DNA of 64,000 nt from DATCYX01 sp963714425 (GTDB lineage: Bacteria; Chloroflexota; Anaerolineae; Anaerolineales; UBA4823). The translations under genes were made by a program, and so were the position numbers. Positions within the stretch are counted from its first letter, which is position 1. Each line of letters starts with the position of its first letter. The stretch covers positions 1 to 64,000 of the forward strand of contig CAVQOI010000004.1 of assembly GCA_963714425.1 (NCBI GenBank). Direction: 5' to 3'. A model generated the notes under the pieces. It saw only the letters and a list, made by a program, of their open reading frames with translations. It was not told the DNA's origin and ran no database searches. Shown here in pieces: positions 45,636 to 55,377 of the stretch.

Positions 45636-46445
45636 ATGATCAATGCTCCTATCCCATCTCAGCCATGCGCTCTGGTTACCGGTGCATCCAGCGGGTTGGG
45701 TGCGCTCTTTGCCCGGAAATTTGCGTCAATGGGCTATCACACAATTCTGGTCGCCCGGCGCAAAGAGCGCATGGAAGCCCTGGCAAATGAACTTCGTACA
45801 AAGCATAACGTCCCAGTCGTGGTTTTTCCAGCCGATCTCTCACAAGAAGGAGAAATCGAACGTACAGTTGATTACGTGGGTATGATCGAGAACCTGGGTT
45901 ACCTGGTGAATAGCGCTGGCTTCGGCACGGTGGGAAAGTTCGCTACTGTTGAGTCGCAAAAACACGTCCAAATGTTGAACGTCCACCTGATGACGACCAT
46001 GCGCCTCAGCCATGCCGTCCTACCGTCCATGCTCGCCAGGCATCAGGGCGCCATCATTAACGTATCCTCTGTAGCCGCATTCTTCCCACTCCCAGGAGGG
46101 GCGAATTATTGCGCCACAAAAGCCGCCCTGGTTTCTTTCTCGCGAACCCTGGCCCTGGAGCTGCAAGGCAGTGGTGTGCAGGTGCAGGCGTTGTGTCCGG
46201 GCTTCGTTTACACAGAATTCCACGACACACCTGAGTTCCAGTACTTTATTGGGCGCGCGAACATACCGAAGTTCATGTGGGGACCCGCTGAGCCAGTGGT
46301 TGAAGCCTCCATGCGAGCCTTAGCCCGCGGGCAGGTGGTTTGTATCCCTGGCGGATTATATAAATTGCTGTCATTTATTGGGAGAAACCAGGTTTTTTCC
46401 CCCCTGGTAAATTTTGCAATCCCGCGGCTATTTCGCCGGCGGTAA
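45636..46445 (+). CDS. Short-chain dehydrogenase/reductase
   Basis: The 269-residue SDR has the cofactor motif VTGASSGLGALFARKFA, NSAGFG near residue 90, catalytic Ser in INVSSVAAFF and the Tyr-Lys pair of YCATKAA. The Arg after the first motif (LVARRKERMEAL) suggests NADPH. The C-terminal part has a hydrophobic stretch, typical of membrane-associated ketoacyl or fatty-acyl reductases of the DltE/YqjQ type. The substrate is unknown. fbp follows after 9 bases. Confidence 0.85.
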   Translation: MINAPIPSQPCALVTGASSGLGALFARKFASMGYHTILVARRKERMEALANELRTKHNVPVVVFPADLSQEGEIERTVDYVGMIENLGYLVNSAGFGTVGKFATVESQKHVQMLNVHLMTTMRLSHAVLPSMLARHQGAIINVSSVAAFFPLPGGANYCATKAALVSFSRTLALELQGSGVQVQALCPGFVYTEFHDTPEFQYFIGRANIPKFMWGPAEPVVEASMRALARGQVVCIPGGLYKLLSFIGRNQVFSPLVNFAIPRLFRRR

Positions 46446-46454
46446 GGAGATCCT

Positions 46455-47483
46455 GTGATTGAACCCCACGACGACCACACTCGTATCATAACAATCGAGC
46501 GCCATATCCTGGAGGAACAGAGCACGCACCCTGAAGCCACCGGTGCGCTCACAAATCTACTTTATGACCTGGCGCTGGCAGGTAAATTCATCGCAAGCAA
46601 CACAACCCGTGGCGACCTGGCCCGTATCCTGGGTAGCACTGATGAGTTCAACATCCAAGGCGAGCGTGTCATGAAGCTGGATCGCCTGGCAGACCAATCG
46701 ATTTACAGGCTCAATGACCATACAGGGCGCCTGGCAGCGATGGCTTCCGAAGAACACCCCAACATCTTGCCGATCCCAGAGCGATACCAGACGGGCAAAT
46801 ATGTCTTGCTTTATGACCCATTGGACGGGTCTTCTAATATCGATTACAACGTTTCGATAGGAACGATCTTCTCGATCTACCGGCGCAAGAGCGAAAGCGG
46901 TCCCGGCACTCTAGAGGACTGCTTGCAGCCAGGCAGAGATCTCGTCGTCGCGGGCTATCTACTGTACAGTGTCAGCACCATGCTGGTATACACCAGTGGG
47001 TCGGGAGTGCATGGATTTACCCTGGATCCCGACCTGGGGGAATTCCTCCTAACTCACCCCAACATACGCATCCCCGAAACACCAGCCTATTACAGTGTAA
47101 ACCAGGGCTACCAGCGTTACTGGAGCGAAGGCGTGCGCCGCTTTACACGACGCCTGCAGGGTCTTGAGGAGGGTTACCCATCCCTGTCGTTACGCTACAT
47201 TGGCTCTCTGGTCGGGGATGTGCACCGCACCCTGCTCTCAGGAGGGATCTTCTATTATTCCGCCGATAGCCAGGACCCCAAGAAGCCGCACGGCAAGTTG
47301 CGCCTGGTATACGAAGCGGCTCCCCTTGGATTCATTATGGAACAGGCAGGAGGATACGCCTCAGATGGGCAACAAAATATCCTGGAGATTCAGCCCCAAT
47401 CCCTGCACGAGCGCACGCCTTTATTCATCGGAAATCGCCATCTTGTGCAGGATGCTGAGACTTGCATCGCCCACTGGGGATAG
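46455..47483 (+). CDS. fbp: Class I fructose-1,6-bisphosphatase
   Basis: The 342-residue enzyme hydrolyses fructose 1,6-bisphosphate, the committed step of gluconeogenesis. Metal-binding residues are in ASEEHP and YDPLDGSSNIDYNVSIGTI; the substrate-binding RYIGSLVGDVHRTLLSGGIF and the C-terminal KLRLVYEAAPLGFIMEQAGG are intact. The start is GTG 46455 with AAGGAG before it. Confidence 0.95.
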   Translation: MIEPHDDHTRIITIERHILEEQSTHPEATGALTNLLYDLALAGKFIASNTTRGDLARILGSTDEFNIQGERVMKLDRLADQSIYRLNDHTGRLAAMASEEHPNILPIPERYQTGKYVLLYDPLDGSSNIDYNVSIGTIFSIYRRKSESGPGTLEDCLQPGRDLVVAGYLLYSVSTMLVYTSGSGVHGFTLDPDLGEFLLTHPNIRIPETPAYYSVNQGYQRYWSEGVRRFTRRLQGLEEGYPSLSLRYIGSLVGDVHRTLLSGGIFYYSADSQDPKKPHGKLRLVYEAAPLGFIMEQAGGYASDGQQNILEIQPQSLHERTPLFIGNRHLVQDAETCIAHWG

Positions 47484-47560
47484 GACTGGGCGCTTCTACG
47501 ATTAGGGCTGCTTCTTGACATCAGAGTGGCATTCTAATAGACCAAACTGAGGGAGACCAA

Positions 47561-50107
47561 ATGGCAGCAAAGCAAACGGCTAAACGGAATTCAGAAGAGC
47601 ATGGCACGCCCGCAGCATTGCCGCCTAGTGCCTTACGTCGTCTGTGCGACCCCGCGTCATTGTCATTTAAAACAACCGACGAATTGCCCGATCTCCAGGA
47701 CGTGATCGGACAACCTCGTGCTATCAGGGCTCTGGAATTAGGCAGCGAGGTGACCGGTTTGGGATACAACACATTCGTACTGGGTTATCCTGGCTCAGGC
47801 CGCACAACGCTCAGCCGGGAATACCTGGAGCGCAAAGCCGCCGCTCTAGCCGTTCCAGACGATTGGTGCTATGTGAATAATTTCGAAAACGCCAGGCAAC
47901 CGAAAGCCCTTAATCTGCCTGCACGGTTAGGCGTTGAGTTCCGTGACGACTTGCACGAACTGGTTTCCAGCTGCCAGAAAGAGCTCGCTCGCTTATTTGA
48001 CTCTGATGAATACACCCAAGAGCGCGACCGGCTTGTGAATACACTAAAGAAGAATCAGGAAGCTGAATTCGTTCGACTACAAGAGTACACGGAAAAACAC
48101 AATTTTGCCGTCGTACGCACGCCCTTCGGTATTGTTCTCGTACCTTCAGTTGAGGGAAAACCACTGACGACCGAAGACATAGAGGGGTTAAGCCAAGAGC
48201 AACGCGACAAATTGAATCAGCTACAGGCAAAGCTCAGCGACCAGGTAGAAAAATCGCTCATACGCATGCGCGAGATGGAAATGTCCACAACCAAGAAACT
48301 GGGCGAGCTTAATGAGCGCACGGTATTATTCCTGCTCGAACCTTTGATCATTGCATTGACCGACAAATATTCAGGATTGGAACGCGTGGTGGATCACCTA
48401 AAAGCTGTCCGGGCAGATATCATCGCCCACCCCGAGCAATTTCGACGGGAACAGGATGAGGGCTCGGCAAGTCTACAGTCCCGCCTAGCGAGCCAGGATT
48501 GGTCGCGACGCTATGAGGTGAATTTGCTCGTGGACAATAGCTCTCTTGCTGGAGCGCCAGTTATTCAGGAGAGCCACCCGTCCTACACCAACCTGCTCGG
48601 TCGTATCGAGCACGAGGTGATCATGGGTGCCGGACGGACCGATTTTACAATGATTCTCCCGGGTGCACTGCATCGCGCCAACGGTGGCTTTCTGGTTGTG
48701 CCAGCGCGTGACATTCTGACCAACCCGTACGCCTGGGAGAGTTTAAAGCGCGTGCTACGAGATGGAGTTATCCGTATTGCCGAGTTAGGCCAGCAGCTAG
48801 GCCTGCTCAGCACGGTTACCCTTGAACCCGAACCAATCCCACTTAATATAAAAATTGTACTTGTAGGTACGCCTGTGCTTTACTATCTGTTGCGTGCCTA
48901 CGATGAAGATTTTGCCAAGCTGTTCAAGGTGCGCGCTGAATTCGCTAGCACGATGCAGCGCACCCCAGACACTGAGCATGAGTATGGTTTGTTCGTCAAG
49001 TCGGTAGTAGACGATAATAAGCTGCCCGCTTTCGATAACGCTGCTGTCGCCAGGATAATTGAACACAGCTCGCGCATGGCAGACAACCAGGAAAAGCTTA
49101 GCACACGCTTTGGCAAAATTGCCGACCTGGTGCGCGAGGCAGCTTATTGGGGAGGCCGAGAGGCTCAAGAGACTAAAAACCAAGGGCAACATGAGGGTAA
49201 AAAGAAGTCTACAAGGAAGAAGAGCGCAGGATTTCAACGATCCGCTCCCATCACTGCTGGAGCAGTTGAGCGCGCCATCACTGAGAGCATCTATCGTAGC
49301 AACCTCGTGGAAGAGCGCATCCAGGAACTCTTCGCCAGTGGAACCTTAATGGTCGATCTCACAGGTAAGGTTGTCGGGCAGATCAACGCTCTCTCGGTGG
49401 GGATGCTAGGCGATTATGCTTTTGGGCGCCCAAGCCGAGTGACAGCAGTAGCATACGCAGGGAAAGGTGGGGTGATTGATATCGAGCGACAAGCCAAGTT
49501 GGGTGGTCCAATCCACACGAAGGGAGTACTCATTCTTGGAGGCTTATTAGGAGCCAGTTTTGGACGCAAGCAGGCGATCAGCCTGACTGCCAGCGTGACA
49601 TTCGAGCAATCCTACGATGAGATTGAAGGGGATTCTGCTACATCTGCGGAGTTGTTTGCCTTACTGTCAGCCATCACCAACATTCCCTTGCGGCAGGACC
49701 GCGCGCTGACAGGCTCAGTGAACCAGCGGGGCCAGGTCCAGGCAATCGGTGGTGTGAATGAAAAGATTGAGGGGTTTTATCTCACGTGCAAGACGCGCGG
49801 GTTGACCGGAGAGCAGGGCGTGATTATCCCTCTCAGCAATATGAAAAACCTGATGTTGCGCGAAGACGTGGTTCAAGCTGTCGCAAATGGTCACTTCCAC
49901 ATCTGGCCCGTCCACACCATCGCAGAAGTGACACCATTACTGACAGGGATGGAGGCTGGTGAGCTGCAACCTAATGGGGTATATCCGCAGGGAAGTTTCA
50001 ACTATGCAGTGATGGCTCAACTGGGCGAATTCTCAAAAGCTGCTGAGGCGCTAAAGGAAGGATCGAACAAGAAAAGCGCTGAGAACCGCCAAAAGGTTGA
50101 AGGATAG
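47561..50107 (+). CDS. Lon-family ATP-dependent protease (LonB-like, AAA_32)
   Basis: The 848-residue protease has an N-terminal P-loop VLGYPGSGRTTLSREYLER, a coiled-coil insertion (~110-250), a AAA region (LPGALHRANGGFLVVPARDI near 370, the Walker B counterpart), a charged Lys-rich linker (~545-565) and a C-terminal S16 peptidase domain. The catalytic Ser lies in EGDSATSAE and the Lys in GGVNEKIEGFYLTC. Membrane segments of archaeal LonB are absent. Such proteins degrade misfolded or regulatory proteins. GGGAG precedes the ATG. Confidence 0.9.
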   Translation: MAAKQTAKRNSEEHGTPAALPPSALRRLCDPASLSFKTTDELPDLQDVIGQPRAIRALELGSEVTGLGYNTFVLGYPGSGRTTLSREYLERKAAALAVPDDWCYVNNFENARQPKALNLPARLGVEFRDDLHELVSSCQKELARLFDSDEYTQERDRLVNTLKKNQEAEFVRLQEYTEKHNFAVVRTPFGIVLVPSVEGKPLTTEDIEGLSQEQRDKLNQLQAKLSDQVEKSLIRMREMEMSTTKKLGELNERTVLFLLEPLIIALTDKYSGLERVVDHLKAVRADIIAHPEQFRREQDEGSASLQSRLASQDWSRRYEVNLLVDNSSLAGAPVIQESHPSYTNLLGRIEHEVIMGAGRTDFTMILPGALHRANGGFLVVPARDILTNPYAWESLKRVLRDGVIRIAELGQQLGLLSTVTLEPEPIPLNIKIVLVGTPVLYYLLRAYDEDFAKLFKVRAEFASTMQRTPDTEHEYGLFVKSVVDDNKLPAFDNAAVARIIEHSSRMADNQEKLSTRFGKIADLVREAAYWGGREAQETKNQGQHEGKKKSTRKKSAGFQRSAPITAGAVERAITESIYRSNLVEERIQELFASGTLMVDLTGKVVGQINALSVGMLGDYAFGRPSRVTAVAYAGKGGVIDIERQAKLGGPIHTKGVLILGGLLGASFGRKQAISLTASVTFEQSYDEIEGDSATSAELFALLSAITNIPLRQDRALTGSVNQRGQVQAIGGVNEKIEGFYLTCKTRGLTGEQGVIIPLSNMKNLMLREDVVQAVANGHFHIWPVHTIAEVTPLLTGMEAGELQPNGVYPQGSFNYAVMAQLGEFSKAAEALKEGSNKKSAENRQKVEG

Positions 50108-50256
50108 GAGACCCTTCCTACACCCAATTTTTATCGATTCTAGGACAAAACAGATAAACCAAAGTGAATTCTCAAGCGAGCGAATTCCCAGTATAATAGT
50201 ATCAGGCTCGGGCATGCAGGCCGCCCGCCAAAATCTCAGACCAAGGAGGATTTAAT

Positions 50257-50412
50257 ATGGAATTCGAAGGCTATTGTGTCAAGTGCCGAACGAAGCGTAA
50301 GGTTAAGAACGGCGTTGTCGAGACGACCGCCAAGGGCACCCGGATGGTCAAGGGTATTTGCCCAGTCTGTGGGACCAAGGTAACTCGCTTCCTTCCGAAA
50401 GCTGGTAAGTAA
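50257..50412 (+). CDS. DUF5679 zinc-ribbon protein
   Basis: A 51-residue basic protein: MEFEGYCVKCRTKRKVKNGV, then a middle TTAKGTRMVKG and a second pair CPVCGTKVTRF. The two CxxC pairs should bind one zinc. AAGGAGGA (50243-50250) precedes the ATG at a good distance. DUF5679 proteins are abundant small proteins in Chloroflexota and Actinobacteria with no known function; nucleic-acid binding is likely from charge and zinc ribbon. Confidence 0.88.
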   Translation: MEFEGYCVKCRTKRKVKNGVVETTAKGTRMVKGICPVCGTKVTRFLPKAGK

Positions 50413-50528
50413 GCGTAAACTTGAACTGGTTCGCTCAATCGTCCGGTGCAAGCATGTGTCTCCGAATTTGCGGCCTGGCCTAGGTGCTTTCATCAAACTA
50501 GAAGACACAGCGGACGAAGTTAGAATCA

Positions 50529-50628
50529 ACCTAATATCCGGCTGCATGCTCGCAGATCCCCTGGCTTGCGCTTGTTGAAGGGGGTGTTGTTTAGTGCATG
50601 CAGCCGGCTCTCGTTACATCAATTAGGC
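50529..50628 (+). other. Nested inverted repeats, possible structured leader RNA
   Basis: Exact 12-base arms (50538-50549 and 50596-50607) enclose 46 bases, which contain a second CCCCT/AGGGG stem. Outside them CCTAAT and ATTAGG can extend the pairing. The element ends about 25 bases before the lipoprotein gene at 50651. No known riboswitch consensus was recognised. Confidence 0.4.
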
Positions 50629-50650
50629 TGAAATACTGAGGAGTGATCTC

Positions 50651-51244
50651 ATGAAACCATATCAATATCGCTCACTTTTATTGATCATCATACTGATCTC
50701 TGCCAGCCTCAGCTGCCAGCTCGTCTCGGGCATTGGAGAGACACAAGCCACCCTCGAAGCAGCAGCAACCCAGGCCAGTGAAGGCATCACTAGCCTTGGC
50801 ACAGGTCAGGCGTTACTCACCGAGGTTGGAGATAGTGATCTCTTAGAGACTGCACAAGCCTTGGTCACGCAAGGCAGTGACAGTGGGCTGCTCAAAACCG
50901 CAATGGCTGCAGCGACCCAGGGGCCTGGAATCCAGGAAACTGCCCAGGCTTCAATGGGTGAGCCACCCGAAGATATCCCCATCATCCCGGGCTCGAAGGA
51001 TGAGTACCTGACCAGTGAGTTCACGATCTCGTATTCAATTGCAATGGCGTTTAGCGAGGTCGTTGAATTCTATGAACGTGATATGCCTATCAACGGCTGG
51101 ACAAAAGATGATCAGAATTCGATGAAAAGTGATTATGTGGCTGCCTTAATTTTTAGTAAAGGGGATCGAAGCGCCACTGTTACTTTAAATTTGAATCCCC
51201 TGAATAATCAGACCATCGTCGTAATATTGCTTTCAAACAACTGA
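50651..51244 (+). CDS. Small lipoprotein of unknown function
   Basis: The 197-residue protein has a signal peptide ending at a lipobox (SASLSC, Cys near 22), then ~80 residues rich in Ala, Thr, Gln and Gly that contain imperfect repeats (LLETAQALVTQGSDSG, LLKTAMAAATQGPG, IQETAQAS). A C-terminal domain of ~90 residues follows (YLTSEFTISYSIAMAFSEVV ... YERDMPINGW), similar in layout to domains that bind in the cell envelope. I do not recognise the family with certainty. Confidence 0.7.
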   Translation: MKPYQYRSLLLIIILISASLSCQLVSGIGETQATLEAAATQASEGITSLGTGQALLTEVGDSDLLETAQALVTQGSDSGLLKTAMAAATQGPGIQETAQASMGEPPEDIPIIPGSKDEYLTSEFTISYSIAMAFSEVVEFYERDMPINGWTKDDQNSMKSDYVAALIFSKGDRSATVTLNLNPLNNQTIVVILLSNN

Positions 51245-51255
51245 GTCACTCTCTC

Positions 51256-53382
51256 ATGCTTGAAGCCTTTTTCCAGCCCGATGCGATTGCCGTGATCGGC
51301 GCATCTGGTAACCCAGCCAAGCTGGGGCATGCGGTGCTGAAAAATCTGGTTGAAGGCGGGTATGCGCGAGTAGGGAAGGTATACCCCATCAATCCTGGAG
51401 GTGGGGAGATCCTCGGCTTGCCCGTGCATGCCAGTGTACTGGATATCTCTAGCACCATAGACCTGGCAGTGATTGTCATCCCTTACCAACTGGTTCCGGA
51501 TGCGCTACGAGAATGCGGTCAAAAGGGCATCCCGGGGGCAATTGTGATCAGTGCCGGATTCCGTGAAGCTGGCATGGAGGGTTTCGAGCGTGAGCGCGAT
51601 CTGATTGAGATCGCCCACGAGTATGGTATCCGCCTGATCGGACCAAACTGCCTGGGCGTGATCGATACCTTTACCCCTCTGAACGCATCCTTTGCAGCGG
51701 GCACACCGCCTTCCGGACCAATGGCATTTATGTCGCAGTCTGGGGCGCTGGGTACTGCCGTGCTGGATATTGCACTTGCCGGACGGATCGGCTTATCCAA
51801 GTTTGTCAGCTTGGGGAACAAAGCGGATGTCAGCGAGATCGACTTGCTGCAAGCCTGGGCAGATGACCCGAACAGTCGCGTGATTATGATCTACAGCGAG
51901 GGGATGCCCAACGGGCAGGAATTCATTCAGGTCGCCCGCAAGATCACCCCCAGGAAACCGGTCATCGCCATCAAATCCGGGGTTACACAATCTGGCTCCC
52001 GAGCAGTTTCATCGCATACCGGCTCGCTTGCAGGATCAGAGCAGGCCTATCAGGCGGCATTCAGCCAGGCCGGCATTTTGCGGGCAGATTCTATGCAATC
52101 ACTCTTCGACATGGCCCTCGCCATTGGCTACCAACCGGAGCTCAAAGGAGAGCGCATTGCAATCATCACCAATGCCGGAGGTCCGGGCATCCTGGCGACC
52201 GACGCCCTGGAGCGCGCCGGGATGAGCATAGCTCGCTTCGAGATTGAGACCATCCTCCCACTCGAGCAGTACCTGCCCGATGCAGCCAGCGCTGCCAACC
52301 CAGTCGATTTATTGGGAGATGCCCGCGCAGATCGCTATCGCTTTGCAATGGAAAAGGTTGCCGCTGATCCAAATGCTGATGGATTGTTGGTGGTGCTGAC
52401 ACCTCAAGCCATGACCGAGATCGAAGCGACAGCTCACGTAATAGGTGAGCTCTCCCAGGAGATAGAGAAACCCATCCTGGCTTGTTTCATGGGCGAGGCG
52501 AGTGTCGCGCAAGGCATTGAAATCCTCAACCAATTTGGCGTACCTAACTACACATTTCCAGAGCGCGCAGCTTGTGCCTTCCGCGCCATGGCTGATTACC
52601 AGGTCGTCAAAGCGCGTGTGGACCCTGTTTATGTTCGATTCGATACGAATCAACAAGCCACAAAATCGGTTTTTGACCGGATTCGCTCAGAAGGCCGTCT
52701 CGCCATCGGAGACTCTGAAGCACGTGAAATCATGCTGGATTACGGGCTGCGTATCCCGCGCTCGGATATTGCAGAGACACCTGAACGAGCCATCCAGATT
52801 GCCAGGGAGATTGGATATCCTGTGGTTCTCAAGATCGCCTCGCCCGACATCCTGCACAAGACCGATGTGGGTGGCGTTAAGGTGGGATTGCAGAGCGAGG
52901 AAGATGTGCGGGATGCCTTTGAGCTGATGGTGTATCGTGCCCAACGTTATATTCCAGAGGCGCATATTTGGGGCTGCCTAGTGCAGGAAATGGTCCCTGC
53001 TGGGGGGTTGGAAGTGCTGGTAGGAATGAACCGTGACCCCCAGTTTGGGCCGTTGGTCACCTTTGGACTGGGTGGCATCTATGTCGAAACGCTCAAGGAT
53101 GTCACCTTTCGTATCGCTCCCTTTTCACGGCAGGAAGCTGAGATGATGATCGGCGAGATCCGCGCTCACGCCTTGCTGGATGGAATACGTGGTAAACCAG
53201 CCATGGATAAGGAAGCTATTATTGAAACACTGCTCCGGATTGGTCAGCTTGTGATCGATTTCCCCGAGATTGCCGAGCTGGATATCAACCCACTGATGGT
53301 GTATCCACAGGGGCAGGGCGCAATCGCCATCGATATGCGCCTCGTGCTCGGAGAGACGCATAAGGAAAGCAGGAAGTCATGA
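51256..53382 (+). CDS. Acetate/acyl-CoA ligase (ADP-forming), fused alpha-beta
   Basis: The 708-residue enzyme interconverts acyl-CoA, ADP and phosphate with acid, CoA and ATP. The alpha part (1-~460) has a CoA-binding Rossmann domain (IAVIGASGNPAKLGHAVL), GPNCLGVIDT and the phospho-His in SSHTGSLAGSE (His254). The beta part (~470-708) is an ATP-grasp domain with the second His in SPDILHKTDVGGVKVGL and ELDINPLMV near the end. The enzyme allows ATP to be made from acetyl-CoA in fermenters, or acids to be activated. The stop overlaps the start of the DRTGG gene by 4 bases. Confidence 0.93.
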   Translation: MLEAFFQPDAIAVIGASGNPAKLGHAVLKNLVEGGYARVGKVYPINPGGGEILGLPVHASVLDISSTIDLAVIVIPYQLVPDALRECGQKGIPGAIVISAGFREAGMEGFERERDLIEIAHEYGIRLIGPNCLGVIDTFTPLNASFAAGTPPSGPMAFMSQSGALGTAVLDIALAGRIGLSKFVSLGNKADVSEIDLLQAWADDPNSRVIMIYSEGMPNGQEFIQVARKITPRKPVIAIKSGVTQSGSRAVSSHTGSLAGSEQAYQAAFSQAGILRADSMQSLFDMALAIGYQPELKGERIAIITNAGGPGILATDALERAGMSIARFEIETILPLEQYLPDAASAANPVDLLGDARADRYRFAMEKVAADPNADGLLVVLTPQAMTEIEATAHVIGELSQEIEKPILACFMGEASVAQGIEILNQFGVPNYTFPERAACAFRAMADYQVVKARVDPVYVRFDTNQQATKSVFDRIRSEGRLAIGDSEAREIMLDYGLRIPRSDIAETPERAIQIAREIGYPVVLKIASPDILHKTDVGGVKVGLQSEEDVRDAFELMVYRAQRYIPEAHIWGCLVQEMVPAGGLEVLVGMNRDPQFGPLVTFGLGGIYVETLKDVTFRIAPFSRQEAEMMIGEIRAHALLDGIRGKPAMDKEAIIETLLRIGQLVIDFPEIAELDINPLMVYPQGQGAIAIDMRLVLGETHKESRKS

Positions 53383-54449
53383 AAGCTTTATACATCACAT
53401 CAGTTGAACGATACTCAGGGAAGACAGCCACTTGCCTGGCATTGGGCAAAAAGCTGCAATCCGATGGTTATAAAGTCGGCTATCTCAAACCCCTCAGCCT
53501 GCAGCCCTGGAGGGTGGGCGGGCGAATAGCCGATGAAGATGCAGCTTTTGTTATTGAGGCGCTGGGTTTGCCAGCCCAACCCTGGGAGCTCTCCCCCGTT
53601 GTTGTAACGGATGATTCTTTGGTCCAGCGCCTGCGCAAGCAGGGTGAAGAAGATCCCCTCCAACTCGTCCAGCAAGCTGCACAAAAGGCAGCCGCTGACG
53701 TTGACGTCTTGCTCGTCGAGGGGGGCGCCAGCCTGCGTGAGGGCTATGCATTTGGATTGCCAACGCCGGCAGTCGCAGAGGCACTGGGGAGTCCGGTTCT
53801 GGTTGTGGTGAAGTATCGCGAGCGTGTGCGTGTCCTGGATGATACCCTGGCAGCCGCGGTTCGGATCGGAGAGCGCATGGTGGGTGTCCTGATCAATCAG
53901 GTTCCCCCGGATGCCAATCAGTTTATCAACGAAGAAGCTGTGCCTTTCCTCCAGCGGCACCAGGTGAGTGTGCTGGGTGTGCTGCCGGAAAAGCGCGGCC
54001 TGGAGGCACTGACCGTCGACGATCTGGTGCGAGCGCTTGAGCCTCAAATACTAACTCCGAACATCGATCCAATGGCGATGGTTGAGACGCTTACCGTGGG
54101 AGCTATGACTGCGGATGCCGCCCTGAGCCGCTTCCGCCGTCAAATGAACAAAGCCGTCATCACCGGTGGAGACCGCACAGATATCCAACTGGCAGCCTTA
54201 GAGACCTCCACAACCTGCCTGGTGCTAACTGGGAACCTGCAACCAAGCCCACTCATCGTCAAGCAGGCTGAAGAGTTTGGTGTGGCGATCCTGCTGGTGC
54301 GCACAAATACGATGGAAACCATCGAAGCAATCGAGAGGATCTTTGGCAAGACGCGACTTGCCCAACCGAACAAATTGAAACAATTCGAAGATCTGGTGAG
54401 AGAAAACGTCGACATTCCCCGCTTGTATCACTTGATTGGTCTCACCTGA
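53379..54449 (+). CDS. P-loop/DRTGG-domain phosphotransacetylase-like regulator
   Basis: The 356-residue protein has a dethiobiotin-synthetase-like P-loop domain (~1-215) with SVERYSGKTATCLALG and LLVEGGASLREGY, and a DRTGG domain (~220-330) with KAVITGGDRTDIQLAAL. Both are found in the N-terminal half of long Pta proteins, but the catalytic phosphotransacetylase domain is missing. It is translationally coupled to the ADP-forming acyl-CoA ligase, so it may regulate that enzyme, for example by sensing a nucleotide. Confidence 0.88.
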   Translation: MKALYITSVERYSGKTATCLALGKKLQSDGYKVGYLKPLSLQPWRVGGRIADEDAAFVIEALGLPAQPWELSPVVVTDDSLVQRLRKQGEEDPLQLVQQAAQKAAADVDVLLVEGGASLREGYAFGLPTPAVAEALGSPVLVVVKYRERVRVLDDTLAAAVRIGERMVGVLINQVPPDANQFINEEAVPFLQRHQVSVLGVLPEKRGLEALTVDDLVRALEPQILTPNIDPMAMVETLTVGAMTADAALSRFRRQMNKAVITGGDRTDIQLAALETSTTCLVLTGNLQPSPLIVKQAEEFGVAILLVRTNTMETIEAIERIFGKTRLAQPNKLKQFEDLVRENVDIPRLYHLIGLT

Positions 54450-54456
54450 GTCTTGA

Positions 54457-55377
54457 ATGCTCCAGCGTCAAGATCCACGGTGGGCATATGTTCTAGTTAA
54501 TCTCGCCACGCTCTTGTGGGCGAGCAATATCGTTCTTGGGCGATTATTAAGGGACCAGATCGGACCCAGCAGCCTGGGGGCGGGTAGATTTATCATCGCT
54601 GGTACCCTTTTTCTGATCATTTTGCAGTTTTCGAACCGAGGTCATCGTCTAAAGGCTGTTGAAAATCTCATCTCGGACCGGCAAAGGCGCGCTCTTTGGG
54701 TCTGGTATTTGGGGATGGGATTTTGTGGTGTTTTCGCATTCACATCGCTCTTATACCTGGCGCTGCGTTACACTACTGCCAGCCATGCCGCACTGATCAA
54801 TGCCGCCAGCCCGTTGATCACGGCGGTGCTGGCAGCTTCTTTTCTCAAGGAGCGATTTACACCTAGCTTGATTGCTGGTTCGAGCCTCTCACTGCTCGGT
54901 GTTGCGGTCATAATCGGAATTACGCCGAACCCCGATCCTGATATGCCGTTCACCCTTTGGGGTGACCTGCTCTGCTTGCTCGCCGCTGCTTTGTGGGGGG
55001 TGTACTCGATCCTGAGCCGGATGGCAACACGCCTAAGCTCGAGCTTGCAAGCCACGGCATATTCGATCTGGCTTGCCCTGCCCCTGCTAATTATCGGTGG
55101 GTGGATTGAATGGCAGACCCAACCTCCACAATTGACACCAACCATACTTTCAGCCGCCGTTTATATCGGCATTTTCCCCTCAGTTGTCGCTTATTTGGCC
55201 TGGAACGAAGGTGTGCAGAGAGCAGGACCCAACCAGGCAATGGCATTTTTTAACATGCTGCCCGTATATGGCACCTTGCTTGGTGTGGTCTTCCTGGGAG
55301 AGTCCCTGGAGTGGACAACGCTACTCGGAGGAGCTCTGGTCGTCGCTGGGGGACTGGTTGTAGCAAAATTCAGATGA
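54457..55377 (+). CDS. EamA/DMT-family transporter
   Basis: The 306-residue protein has ten predicted membrane helices in two EamA repeats (first ~8-145, second ~165-303). LATLLWASNIVLGRLLRDQI and LGAGRFIIAGTLFLI begin the first, LLCLLAAALWGVYSILSRMA the second. Such proteins export amino acids or other metabolites. The gene follows the DRTGG gene by 7 bases and overlaps the next start. Confidence 0.85.
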   Translation: MLQRQDPRWAYVLVNLATLLWASNIVLGRLLRDQIGPSSLGAGRFIIAGTLFLIILQFSNRGHRLKAVENLISDRQRRALWVWYLGMGFCGVFAFTSLLYLALRYTTASHAALINAASPLITAVLAASFLKERFTPSLIAGSSLSLLGVAVIIGITPNPDPDMPFTLWGDLLCLLAAALWGVYSILSRMATRLSSSLQATAYSIWLALPLLIIGGWIEWQTQPPQLTPTILSAAVYIGIFPSVVAYLAWNEGVQRAGPNQAMAFFNMLPVYGTLLGVVFLGESLEWTTLLGGALVVAGGLVVAKFR

